Source: Coriaria nepalensis
Lineage: Eukaryota > Streptophyta > Magnoliopsida > Cucurbitales > Coriariaceae
Reading direction: 5' to 3'
Length of the DNA stretch: 64,000 bases
Assembly (NCBI GenBank): GCA_027186245.1
Contig: CP114489.1
Location: forward strand, 7,323,501-7,387,500
In this document: positions 45,120 to 57,300 of the stretch, piece by piece
How the letters are laid out: each line of letters begins with the position of its first letter
Numbering within the stretch: position 1 is the first letter of the stretch
Position numbers and translations under genes: made by a program
Notes under the pieces: model-generated
Database searches by the model: none
Seen by the model: the letters and a program-made list of their open reading frames with translations, nothing else
What the model was told of the DNA's origin: nothing

Positions 45120-46700
45120 AGTCCCAGTCTTTTTCTTAAAGCTCAATTTGCACCTAATTAGAATAATTCCCTTCAGGTGCATCTTTCAAGGTCTAAACTT
45201 GGTTAACATACATGAAGTCTATTTTAGCTTTCATGGCTTCAAGCCATTTCTCAGAATCTAAGCCTTACATGGTTTCATCATAACTCGTACAGTCATCCTC
45301 TATGACTAAACTCTCATTTGAGTTTCCAATGAGGAAATAGTACCATTCATGTTCAACTGAGACTCTCCCAAATCTTTGAGGTTTTGGTATATCTTGAGGA
45401 ATCACAGTTGCTTCTTTTGAAGGTTCATCAAGTGTGGGAAGCGTTGAATATTGAGCCTGAAGCATATCGATATTTTGTAACTCTTCAATTTTTTCAAGAT
45501 TTACTTTACTCCTAATGTTTCTTTGCGAAAGGAATTCCCTTTCCAAGAAAATGACATGTTTAGCTACAAATACTTTGAGCTCAATTGGATGATAAAAGTA
45601 GTATCCTTAAGTCTCTTTAGGATATCCCAAAAAATAACATTTCTCATATATTGCCTCTAATTTCTCCGCTTCATGCTTCTTAACATAAGTTGGACATCCT
45701 CATATCTTGACATGATTCAAAGATGTTCTTCATTTTTGTCATATCTCATATGAAGATGTAGAAATAGATTTAGATGGGAAGTCTAACACATATGCAACAC
45801 TTTCTTGGGCATGACCCTAGAAGGATAAAGAATGTTCAAGTGTGGGATTCTATGAGGAGTCTATAGAGAGAGAATCTCATTCTCTCTTAGGTAATTAAGA
45901 AACTCATTGCTTAAATATTCACCTCTCTAATTTGATTGAAGGATTTCAATACTCTTGCTTAACTATTTCTCAATTTCACTCATATACTCTTTGAATTTTT
46001 CAAAAGATTTGGATTTAAACTTTAAAAGATATATATTACCTTTAAATTCATTTAAACTTTAAAAGATTTGAGATATCATTAATAAATGTGATGAAATAAA
46101 GATAACCACATCTGACAGGGGTTCACATAAGGCCACATACATTAGTATGTATGAGTTATAGCAACTCAGTCAATCTTTCTCCAATTCCACTAAAAGGAGA
46201 CTTAATCATTTTACTAAGTAGACATGACTCACAAGTTGGCATTGATTTATAATTAAATGCATCAATGTATCCATCTTTATACAACTTGTTTATCCTTATC
46301 TCACTGGCATGACCTAATCAACAATCCCATATATATATATATATATTTAATTTAGATCGGATTTTGGTTTCATAATCATGTTCTTATTCAAGTAAGTTTT
46401 TTTCTTAAAATTTAAAAGATACAATCCATCAACTAAGGAACTACTTCCAAAGTGTATACCACTCATAGAAATATTACAATTTATGTTCTCAAATGAGAAT
46501 GTGTAAGCATTCTTAACCAGTTTAGATATAGAAATACTATTACTAATTATAGTCAGTGCATAGAAGCATTATTTCAAAATCAGCTCTAAGCTAGTAGGTA
46601 AAGACAAAATGTAAGTCCCTACGGCTAACAGTGTAACTCTTGCTCTATTTCTCGCACAAGTAAACTTCTCCATTCACGGAAGAAGAAATTGCTAAAGTTC
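45120..46700 (-). pseudogene. Ty1/copia integrase to start of RT, degenerate
   Basis: Read on the minus strand from about 46300. Integrase comes first, with CESCLLSKMIKSPFSGIGER, CGYLYFITFI, RGEYLSNEFLNYLREN and HRIPHLN-like words, then the linker HVIFLEREFLSQRNIRSKVN and NSNESLVIEDDCTSYDETM. The first RT residues follow (DSEKWLEAMKAKIDFMYVNQ, VWTLKDAPEG, KKTGTDRKLE). RT then stops and joins the LTR interior at about 45100; the RT palm and RNase H are missing. Stops and frameshifts are frequent. 46300-46700 is weaker GAG-pre-integrase-like sequence. Confidence 0.85.
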
Positions 46701-47039
46701 GGCTCACAGAACTTGAAAGCCACTCGAAACAACTTGACTTGTTGTTGACGAAACCAAAGAAAAGCTCTGTTCTTTCGTCCCTAGAATAGTCTACTTGGGT
46801 CTAAACGACCAAGAAGGAGGATTGCTTCTCTCACTCGTAGCAAGGTAGCCCAAGGTTAAGGGACATCATTAGATTCAACAGAAGCTCCCATCGAGATTGT
46901 TGTGTTATTTGGATGCGAATACCACGAATTATGTTTATCATTCTATTTGTTATTTTGCTTCCATTCCACATGAATCTGTCATTTCTAAAAAAATGGGAAA
47001 AAATAGTAATTTTAAGTTAAAGAATAATTAAATGATTAA

Positions 47040-47680
47040 AAACAAAAGGATCGATGAGTAATTTAAGTGTCATCGAGCCGTCGATCCTAGGAATTTCATC
47101 TGAGATCAACGGCTAGATGGCCATAAATTGCCAATGGGCCTATTGAGATTTAAAATATTGATTACCGAGTGAAGTTTGGATCAAGTGACCCATCAATTAT
47201 ATAATTTTTAAGGTTCATTCGACGGCTTGATGGATATGACTTCCATTCGAGCCATCGAACAAATCCCAAAATGTCTTTGTGTCCAATTTACTCGATGTCT
47301 CACTCAATCCCCTGAAGAGCCATCGAGCCGTCGAGCTTTAAAATCTCGATGGTTTGATGGGAGTTTAGTTAATCGAGCGAGCTATCAATCTAATTGGATA
47401 TAGAGTTTTTGAACTTCGTTCACAGGTTCGATGGTCGTGACAACCATTCAGTCTATCGTGATTTTAAGCTTGATGATTTGATGGTTCTTTAGTTGATTAA
47501 GACATCGAGCAAAGTGGACAAAGAGCTTTTAGGGTTCGTTCGATGGATCAATGGTTGTGATTATACCCATCGAATAGTCAAGTTGTATAATTCCACATGG
47601 TCTGAAGGGTTCTTTAGGCATTCGAGCCACCGATCGGACCCCCTAAAACCGTCGAGCCATTAGGCTCTGTTAAACGAACC
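47040..47680. repeat. Degenerate CATCGAGCCGTCGA-type repeats
   Basis: The words catcgagccgtcga, cattcgagccatcga, gagccatcgagccgtcgag, ctcgatgg and their inverses recur at least eight times, spaced about 60-130 bp apart. No ORF is present. Similar TCGA-rich words form the 16.34-16.59 kb repeat. Possibly an LTR or satellite-like array. Confidence 0.6.
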
Positions 47681-48338
47681 CAAATCTCGTCTATTTTTTC
47701 CAATCCAGAACAGAACAAAAATACTAAAATAAAAAATAACAATTCGAAAAGCTTTCAGATTACAATGATTCAACCATTGAAGAAGAAACAAAAAACATGA
47801 ACATACCAAGAAGGACAATAATGAAGCTTAAATGAAGCACTTTTACAAAACTCTTTGTGAAGCTTGCAAATGAAAGAAGGACGATGAAGCGTGATCAAAA
47901 TTTGCTTAGAAAAGAACGAAGCAATGATCGAAGTACAGATGTGAAAAAGAAAAATCTAAATTTGGGTTAAAAAAAAATCAGAAATGGTGAAAAGAAAAAG
48001 ACAATTTTTAACTTTTTTTCACCCTTTTGTAGGTTTTAAAAAGAAAAGAAAAAGACATAAAGAAGGGGACTAAAATTGCAAAGAAACTTTTTTTTTTTTA
48101 GACCATTTGTTTCACAATTTTTTTTCACCCAAAAATCACTGACTTGGAAGCTGGTAAGGGTTCACCCGGTTAGGGGTGGAGACTGCCTCACATTCTCCCT
48201 AAGAGAAACGAAAAAGTAAATTTACTATGACTTGGAAGCTGAAAAAAATTCTTGGAAGACATACATTTTGCATCACAGTTCTCATTCTGATTACCCTGAA
48301 ACCAAGTAAAAATCAAATACAAGCAAAATTCAATTTAC
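47680..48338. other. 3' flank of the DUF630/DUF632 gene
   Basis: Intergenic, A-rich, with poly-A/T runs at 47970 and 48090. No gene. It includes the probable 3' untranslated region of the gene ending at 48339. Confidence 0.5.
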
Positions 48339-51300
48339 CTAGTTTTCCAATTCAATACTACGATGATCCTCCATGGTAACATGGCTACAAGCAGCCTCTA
48401 AAGCCTCTATGGAGTCATTAGAAAACCGAACAAGAGCCTGAAATACATTGGGAAGGCATGTCTTGAGTTTGCTTAGGGTCATAGTCCTACTAACTTGAAC
48501 AGAGTTCCCATATTTGGCCTTCTCAATGTCCACTTGCTGCTTTAATGCCTCAGTTTTAGTACGCTTAAGCAATAAAGGATTCTTGGGGCTCAAACCATTT
48601 TCATCCCCCCCGGAAAAGTGTTCCTTGAAATTGTGCTCCATCTCAGCCAATGAGTCAGTCTCTTTTTGCAGTCTTTTTCCAAGTTTCTCATATTTTTTCT
48701 GAAGGTCTTGCTCTTCCACTTGCTGTAGTAGTATTGAGTTGATGGATGATAAAAGGTTCTTAATTGCCTCTGAGACAACCTTTTTAAGAAACCAGAAAAA
48801 TCATACAAGGTCGATCAGAAAGCTGTCCATGTTAAAGAGGGTAAATTCAGATAAGCAAATTAGTTTTGAAATGAGAAAATTTCAGCAAAATAGACATTTA
48901 ACGTATAGGGAGATACTAGAATCCCAAAGGTTTCAAACAAAAGGAAAAGAAAAATATAAAGGTAGAGAGATCAAATACAATGTTTCATGGTAATAACCAT
49001 GAATACCTTAAAAAGACGTGAAAAACAATACAATGATTTTAGCATTGCATTTTTTTTTTTTTAACATTAAATTGCAATTTGGGACTAAAATCTAGTTTGG
49101 GCTCACAATTAGACCCACTAAGAGCCAACAAAATCTAACTGAGATATATTTAGTTTGGGTTCACCCCAAGCATCATTATGCAATGGTAACATTAAAATTC
49201 CTCTAAAATTTATACCTACAGCCTAAAAATCTGGAATTCAGTTTGTAAGTGTCCTATTTAGCATTTATAAGACTTCGCCACATTTGACAGGGTTTCAATC
49301 AATTTCTAGCTACCCATCTGTGCAAACTATATTTCAGATTATTCGAGTTAAAGATTATACCAAATGAAGAGCCAAGGAGACTATAAACTAAAGGTGGGAT
49401 CCATATACTTTAGGAACCAAAGAAAGAGGTGTTGGATTGATGGTGCTGCTGTTCATAGACCCTACTTTCGTAGCAACACCATGCTAATGCTAAAAGCAAG
49501 CCTGAGATTAATTTTAAATGCTTTGTTTTGTTACGGTTATTAGCACAGACAGAAAAAGTTGAATCAGGTCCTATTCCAAAGTGGAAATTATGAGACTATC
49601 ATGCTAGAGGAGAAAGTGTAAAATATAAGAAAGGTTATAGCCGAAGAAATCACTTTCCTTACATAGAAGATATCTCTTTCCTAGCCCCTGCTTGACTTTG
49701 GGCAGACCCAACACCTATGTACATAAACCCTATTGGCTCCTGTTTGACTTCGAATATAGAAGAAACTAGGGTGCAATTTTTGTAGGCATTTTCTTGGCCA
49801 GTCTGACAATAAAATCCTATGTGTAACCACAAAATCCAATTTAAGCTACACTTAAACATCACCTAAAAAATCTTGATTAGATTACATTTCACCCAAATTT
49901 CAGTTTCAACTACTTTCTACCTACGCCATAAGAGACGGGGCAAGTGATAAGGGTAATACATTTTTACAGTAACATAGATTTGGTCCCATACATTTCAGAG
50001 ATTCAGATCGTGATAAAATCTAGTACTTGCCCCAACAAATAATAATAGTTGGAAATAATAAATACCTTATCGGGTAATCTGTCAAGGGCAAGCTGCCATT
50101 GTTCACAAAGGCTATTGGCCACAGACGAGTAGATGCTCCTTTCTTGGTCATCTACGAAGCCGTGAGTAAGTTTGATCCACTTACAGAGGGTTCTTACATA
50201 CTCTTGTTGAGATTTAACAAGTTTGCAGAAGCTATTATACCAAGCCATAACTGCAGTTTCAAGCTGAGCAGTGGCTTGGCGGTGATAACTGGTACTGAAA
50301 TTGATGCTTTGATTATCAGTGAGATGAGTCAATTGCAGAGAGATATGGTTCTGAACTTGATGACATTCACACATTGTTCTCCACATATGCATCAGCCTAG
50401 CAAAGGAATTGAATAAACAACCGTAGGTATGAAAATAAACCTAAAGAATTAATGTCGTAAGCCTATTAGATAGGCAGAAACATATTTGAAAACTCTCACA
50501 CCTATAAAATATCTTCTTTAGGCCATATAACTGAAGATTTAGGTTGCATTTGGTGATGCATTTAGAACTCAGATTTAAGTCTATAAGCCAGTTTGGACCA
50601 ATAAAATGTTGGGCAAATTACATGTTGATCCCTTGAGGTTATTGATATTACAGTCGGATCCCTTAATGTTTTAGTATCACAAATGGATCTCTCATATCTC
50701 CCCTTATAAGTAGATCCCATCAGATTTGCTCTAAATTACAAAGTCTAATTCTTAACGGTTAGTCTGACAGTCAACCAATTTTTAACAGCTAAAAGACTTA
50801 ATGTGGATGTTAATGTAGACGTCTTGATACAATTTTCATTACAAGATATGATAAAATGGTTCAGTTTTTTCATTTTTATTGTTATTTTAATTTTTCGGAT
50901 AATATAATTAAACTATCCTAAAGTTTTTAATAAAATAAAAATTAGTTTATCTCAAATGAATGTGTTTGATTCATGAACATTTTTTTAAAATATAACTCTA
51001 AAGAACATGTAAATGCATCACTAATGCAAGACTGTGGTATATTAGTGATACTATTGCATTAGTTATACCTTATATTATGAATAATAATTAAAATAATGGA
51101 AACTATATCAAAACATCCATATTGAGTCTTTTAGGTGGTAAAAATTGACTGTCTGACTTAATACTGACACTTAGTAAGTAGACTTACTTCAAGGGATCCA
51201 CCTGTAATTTAAGGTAAATATAAGGGATCCATTTGTAATACATAAAACATCTAGGGATTGACCTACAATATCAATCAACATCAAGGGAGCCACAAGAAAT

Positions 51301-54300
51301 TTGCCCTAAAATTTTCTTGTTCTCAATTACTAGTCCCAATGAAAACTCACTTTACCTCATAATCTAAATAGAATGCAGTTTGTATAAATCCAATTTACCA
51401 AAATATGAGTTTACAAGGGAATTCTGAAATGCACCATGCTTCACAGTTTGCACAAACTCCAGTTTAATCAAACTACAGTTTCATAACATTGAACAGTTAC
51501 GTATGTACAACAAAAATATCAGAAAGCTAGAGAAGCTCATCTACGATCTGAAAATTGCAGCATGTGAATAGGGCATATAAGGAGCATTTGTATTAGTACA
51601 GGCAGAAACAAGGCATACCCTGAAGTTAATGCGATCAGTTGAGGGTATAGCTCGTCATCTATAAGCGTGGATATGCAAGAACAAGTCCTACTGATTGATT
51701 GCTCCAAATTTATCAAGTCAGTCTCCAAACTTTCAACGCTCAGTCGCATTTTATCAGTCCTGATCCCATCATGGTTTTCATACTCTTGCTTTTGCAGTAA
51801 ATTGGATTTTCTTTCATGCTCTACTTTAATAACTCCTTCCTCCTACATAGATAATCATTAATCCTTTAGAAAACGAAAGATAAACTCAGAAAATAAGGTA
51901 TATAAAACAGAATTATTACAAATGAAGCATGTTTATATGTAAGTCAAAATACAAAACAAATATATGATCCTGGTCATTGATTTAAAAACACTATGAAACT
52001 AGGATACATGAACTAGATTTTCCTAATAGCAAGATCATAGGAAATATTAATGAAACGACTTCATTCACACGTTAAATAGGGAAAATTTCTTAGAGGAGAA
52101 GACACATCCCTTAGCTAAACTATAGAAGGAAATTCGGTCAATATATAACCGATTAGGGGACTAGCCCAATTAACCAATTATAAAGTTGCTTATGTATACC
52201 TTAATCTGTTTCCAAATCAGCCAGCTATTTCTTTTAATGAAGTATTCTACTTAATATTGGACTTTTTTTTTTTAATTATTGTTGGATTAAAAAAATTCCC
52301 CATCTTCAAATAAGAAATATAGACACAAGCTATTGCCCGAGTTGGGCTTATTGTTAACTCTAGTATTGGAACTAAGTCTACAGTTGAGGAATTGAGTCTA
52401 CTGTAGAACAATCATGTTCAAACGAAACTGAGAGAAGTAAACAACTCATTTCTCCATTACCATTCCATTACAAGAGAAGGGAAAAACCTACCACATTAAC
52501 ACTTCTTGACACTACTGCTAAGGGTTTCAATATATGGAAAGGACAAAAAGACAGGTAAGATTCATGATTCTATCCTCGTTTGAAGTATTCTATTTAATTT
52601 TTGGAGTTAGTTTTTTCTAATTAAGAGCAGTTTCGTAATTTGTGATAGGGTTTTGTATTGTTAACATTAGAGTCCGTTTTATCTATAGATGCCGTAGTTA
52701 AAGGCAAATAAAACTTTTCTTTGCTCTCTACTATTTCTCTTTTTCATTTTTTACTTTATTCAGTATGTGAACCGTACATCGCCATTGCATCAAGTAGTGG
52801 GTAGCGGGAGAGAGAGAAAGGAGAGGGGGGGGGGGGAGAGAGAGAGGATGAAATAATTAAAAGAGAGCTCTTACATCGATGGGGGATGAAATATTGAAAA
52901 GGGAGCACTGATCTTACATCGATGGTTATACATAGAACTCTTACCTTAACTTCCTTGTAAAGCCTTTTCTCTGCAGCATAAAGTTTATTAAGGGTGATGC
53001 TGTGAGCTCCCGGCTTACATGGCTCACTAGGTCCACAAATGTCTACAAGATCGGCTGAAGATGGGGCCGACCTGAAAGACCAACTCCAGGATAATGCATT
53101 ACAGACCTTGGCAGAATTGTGCCTCTTCCCTGTCAAAAGTTCAGTATAAATCTTTCGAAGAACTTCTAACTCTATAATCATTTGTCTAAAATGGTATTAT
53201 ACGGCATGTTATGGAGATGTGTGGGGCCCGCTTAATTCTCTAGAGAGTAAAGACTTGTTTGGCTTCTATTAGAATAGCTGACAATAAGGAGCACTCCTTA
53301 ACCAGAATAACAATTGAGCAAGTATCATGATAAACTGACAATACTATAATCATGTCAAACAAATAGAAAAATAATAGAGAAAAAAAACAGAACAAAGAAA
53401 AAAAAGACATCATTTTTGAAGAAGCAAGACATATACCCAGCCAAAGTTAGGATATGATTCTAAAATCTGTCTCATCATTTTTTATTTATTTATTTTGCAG
53501 AGGATTCCTAACCCATTCTATTGAACTATCAAATCGAAACAATTGCTTATGCCTGGGAATCCAACTATATATCGTAAAGGTGTACATTAACTTATCAAAA
53601 TCATGGTGATATTGACTGAAAATAAGATGAGGGACTTCTGCTATTTAGAATAAATTTTTTTCGCTCCATTAAATTGAACAGTAATAAACATGTCAAAGAG
53701 CCCATGCAGAACCATGACCACCCCAATACTTAAAAATCAACCTTTAATACACTATCAAAACTTATAATCTCAAGTTGAGCAAAACCTGAGACTTTTACAG
53801 TAGCATATACCCAAGACACAAACAAGATTCAGCCAAAACAAACATTCTCGTTCAGAATGATAATTTTGCTCAAACAAACTCAGTCTAAATGACACCCAAC
53901 CATAATGAATTATTCATGTTTCAAAAGTTGCAAGCCTGGGTTAATGCATCTCAATGATAAGACATAATGGCATTCGTATTGCCCAGATTAATTAAAAAAA
54001 CAGAAAAAAAAAAAGAAAAGCAAAAGACGACTAAACCTCAAACAAAAAGTTATAAACAACATGTTAGACCCTCGATTATTAAGACTTATGTTAGGCGGAA
54101 TAGAACCTAATATAATCGTTATTATTATGTTATAGTTATTATTATTATTAGTGGGTGCTATTTTAGTAATTAGTGATTAGTAGGTTAATTAGCAATTCTT
54201 GATTAGGGTTAGGGCATTGAGAATTTTAGAGAGTAGGAACTCTTAGGGAGAGACGGGGTCTACCTCTCGAATCGTAGACCAATCTATGTTCTTTTGATTG

Positions 54301-57300
54301 TTTCGGTTATTGAAGAATAAAGTTTAGTCCTATTCGTAATTATCTAGACTGGGTCCTATCAAATTGGTATCAGAGCACTCGATCGACGATGGCTGCGAAG
54401 AAGGTAGAGGCACTTGAGGAGAAATTGGAGAGCGAAGTATCGGTGATTAAGACAACGATCGAAGAACGCTTCTCGACCGTGCAACAACAGTTTTCGTTGC
54501 TGGAAGCTATGTTGGTGAAACTGACCGAGATGCAAGTTCGGTCATTGTCGAACCCTGATCAACCTACGGGCGGTCGGGCAGTAGGGGAAATCGAGGGAGA
54601 AGGCAGCTAGGGCTGTCGCGTAGGAGGCGAGCAAGCTTCAAGGGGAGAATCAAGGGCAGGCTGCACCATGGGGGGCGCGGGTGTGGAAGGACAGGTTAGA
54701 GGCGCCTTTGGGGGTGACCCGAGTAGCTGGTTGAAGGCGGCGGCGCCACAGTGGGGGCCGGCCGAAAGGGGTCAATTCCGACCAAGGGAAAACTAGATAG
54801 AGCAAGGTCTCGCTGATTGGTCTACAGGTGGAACCGCCACTAGTGGAGGGGCAAGGATGCCAAGGGTAGATTTTAGGGTTCCGGCGGAACCCCCTTGGGC
54901 GGGGCAAGGGCAGTATGCGGCGGGACAGGGCAAAATGTGGGTTGACTCGCAGATTCGCAAGCTGAAAATGCCGATCTTTGAAGGCGAGAATGCAACCGCA
55001 TGGGTATATAGGGTGGAAAGATACTTCGCGGTTAACAAGCTATCCGAGGAGGAAAAGTTGCAGGCAGCGGGCCTCTGTTTGGAGGGACCGGTGTTGTCAT
55101 GGTTCCAATGGTGCGAGCATTGCCAACCCATTGGGTCGTGGGCGGAATTCAAGCAACGGGTAATGGTGAGGTTTCGGACCTCGCAAGATGGGGACTTGTA
55201 CGAGCAGTTTTTAGCCCTTCGTCAAGAGGGGCCGATTTTGGAATATCGGGAGAAATTTGAGTTGCTTTCGGGCCCATTAACGGGTGTCTTGCCGGAGGTC
55301 TTAGAGGGGAATTTTTTAAAGGGGTTGAAGCCGAAAATTTGGGCAGCATTGAGGTTGCTTCGGCCACAAGGATTGAGGGAATACATGGACTTGGCATTAC
55401 AAGTGGAGGAGAAGAAAAATGCCAAAAAAGCAGCAAAAAACAGCACTGGCAGTATGGTTACAAAAGGCTATTCCGGGAACTATAACGCCCGGACTCAAAC
55501 CATCACCTTTGGTAAGGAGGCATTGGGAGAGAGGAGAGCCGGAAACCGCCTGGAGGGGAGTTTCAAGAGGTTGACAGAGACCGAGTTGGCGAATAAAAGA
55601 GCTAAGGGGTTGTGTTTTCGTTGCGACGAGAAATTCACGCCTGGGCACCGTTGTAAGGAGAGGAGGCTCTAGGTGTTAAGGGTCGATGATGAGGTAGAAA
55701 CGGACGAGGAGAGGGAGGAGGATTCAGTGCATCACCACCTAGACTTGGCGGAAGTGTCGCTTAACTCGGTGGTTGGATTTACTCCCTACCACACCACGAA
55801 GCTAAAAGGGGAAATTAGGGGGCAGAGCGTAGTGGTTCTTATTAATAGTGGGGTCGCCCACAATTTCATCTCCAACCGAGTGATTCTGAAACTGGGCTTA
55901 GAACTAACAGATACGGGCAGCCACGGAATAACTCTAGGCAGGGGTACTATGGTACGGAGTGCGGCAACCTACAAGAACCTACGATTAGCGATGCAAGGGT
56001 TGGAAGTCATTGACGACTTCTTGCCTTTAGGCCTAGGCAGTTCGGATGTGATTCTGGGAATGAAATGGTTGAGTTCGATGGGCGAAATGACAGTGAATTG
56101 GAAGCTATTAAAGATGAAGTTTCGGAGCAGGGGGAAGACCGTGAGGCTAGAAGGGGATCCAAGTCTGTGTAAGACTCTAGTAGCCTTGAAAACGATACTG
56201 CAGACCATTGAGCGCGAAGGACAAGGGTTCCTTATCGAGGTGAATCCGCAGATTGGTGGGGATCCGAAGGTGGGCCGCGAGGTTGAAAAGGATGTGCAGG
56301 AGGTTGTGGACAGATTTGGCGATGTTTTCAGGATCCCCGAAGGACTGCCCCCAAAAAGGGATCACGAGCATGCTATAGTGTTGAAAGAGGGGGTTTCACC
56401 GATTAGTGTGCGGCCTTATCGTTACCCGCAGGCGCAGAAGGATGAGATCGAGAGATTGGTGCACGAAATGTTAGAAGCCGGCATTATACAGCCCAAACTA
56501 AGCTGATTCTCTAGCCCGGTTTTGTTGGTTAAGAAGAAAGACGGAAGTTGGCGGTTTTGTGTGGATTACCGAGCCTTGAACAAGGGGACTGTACCGGATA
56601 AATTTTCTATTATGGTCATTGATGAACTGTTGGATAAGTTACACGGAGCTAGCGTGTTCTCTAAATTAGATTTGAAATCGGGGTATCGCCAGATTCAAAT
56701 GCGACGGGAAGATGCGGCCAAGACCGCTTTTCGAACTCACGCGGGACATTATGAGTTCCTCGTGATGCCTTTTGGCCTCACCAACGCCCCGACAACGTTT
56801 CAGTCACTCATGAACAAGGTATTTCAGCCGTACTTGAGGAAGTTTGTGCTCGTCTTCTTTGACGACATCTTGATCTATAGCCGTTCTACCAAAGAGCATT
56901 TGGACCATTTGGTGGTCATGTTGACGGAATTACAGGGTTAACAATTATATGCGAATGCGAAGAAGTGTACTTTCGGGCAACCTAGTGTTGAGTATTTGGG
57001 TCACATTGTTTTGGGTGAGGGGGTTTCGACGGATCGAGCCAAGGTTGCGGCAATGTTAGATTGGCCGACATCAATGACACTAAAGGAGTTGAGGGGATTT
57101 TTGGGTTTGACCGGATATTACCGGAAATTCGTCAAGGGGTATGGCACGATAGCGTGGCCATTAACGGATCAACTCAAAAAAGATAATTTCCGTTGGGGCA
57201 AATTGACAACTAAGGCTTTCGAAGAATTAAAGCGAGCAATGGCTAGTGTTCCGATTCTCGCATTGCCGGACTTCACCGCGACTTTTGTCGTGGAAACCGA

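Noticed and set aside
47040..47680. CRISPR-like array
   Set aside because: Repeats are degenerate, in both orientations and irregularly spaced, and the genome is a plant.
54203..54216. Telomere-like gattagggttaggg in the gypsy LTR
   Set aside because: Only two TTAGGG-like units, also present in the 3' LTR; part of the LTR, not an interstitial telomere.
54650..55648. Long minus-strand ORFs opposite the gypsy gag
   Set aside because: They mirror the GC-rich coding strand of gag and show no known domain; shadows.
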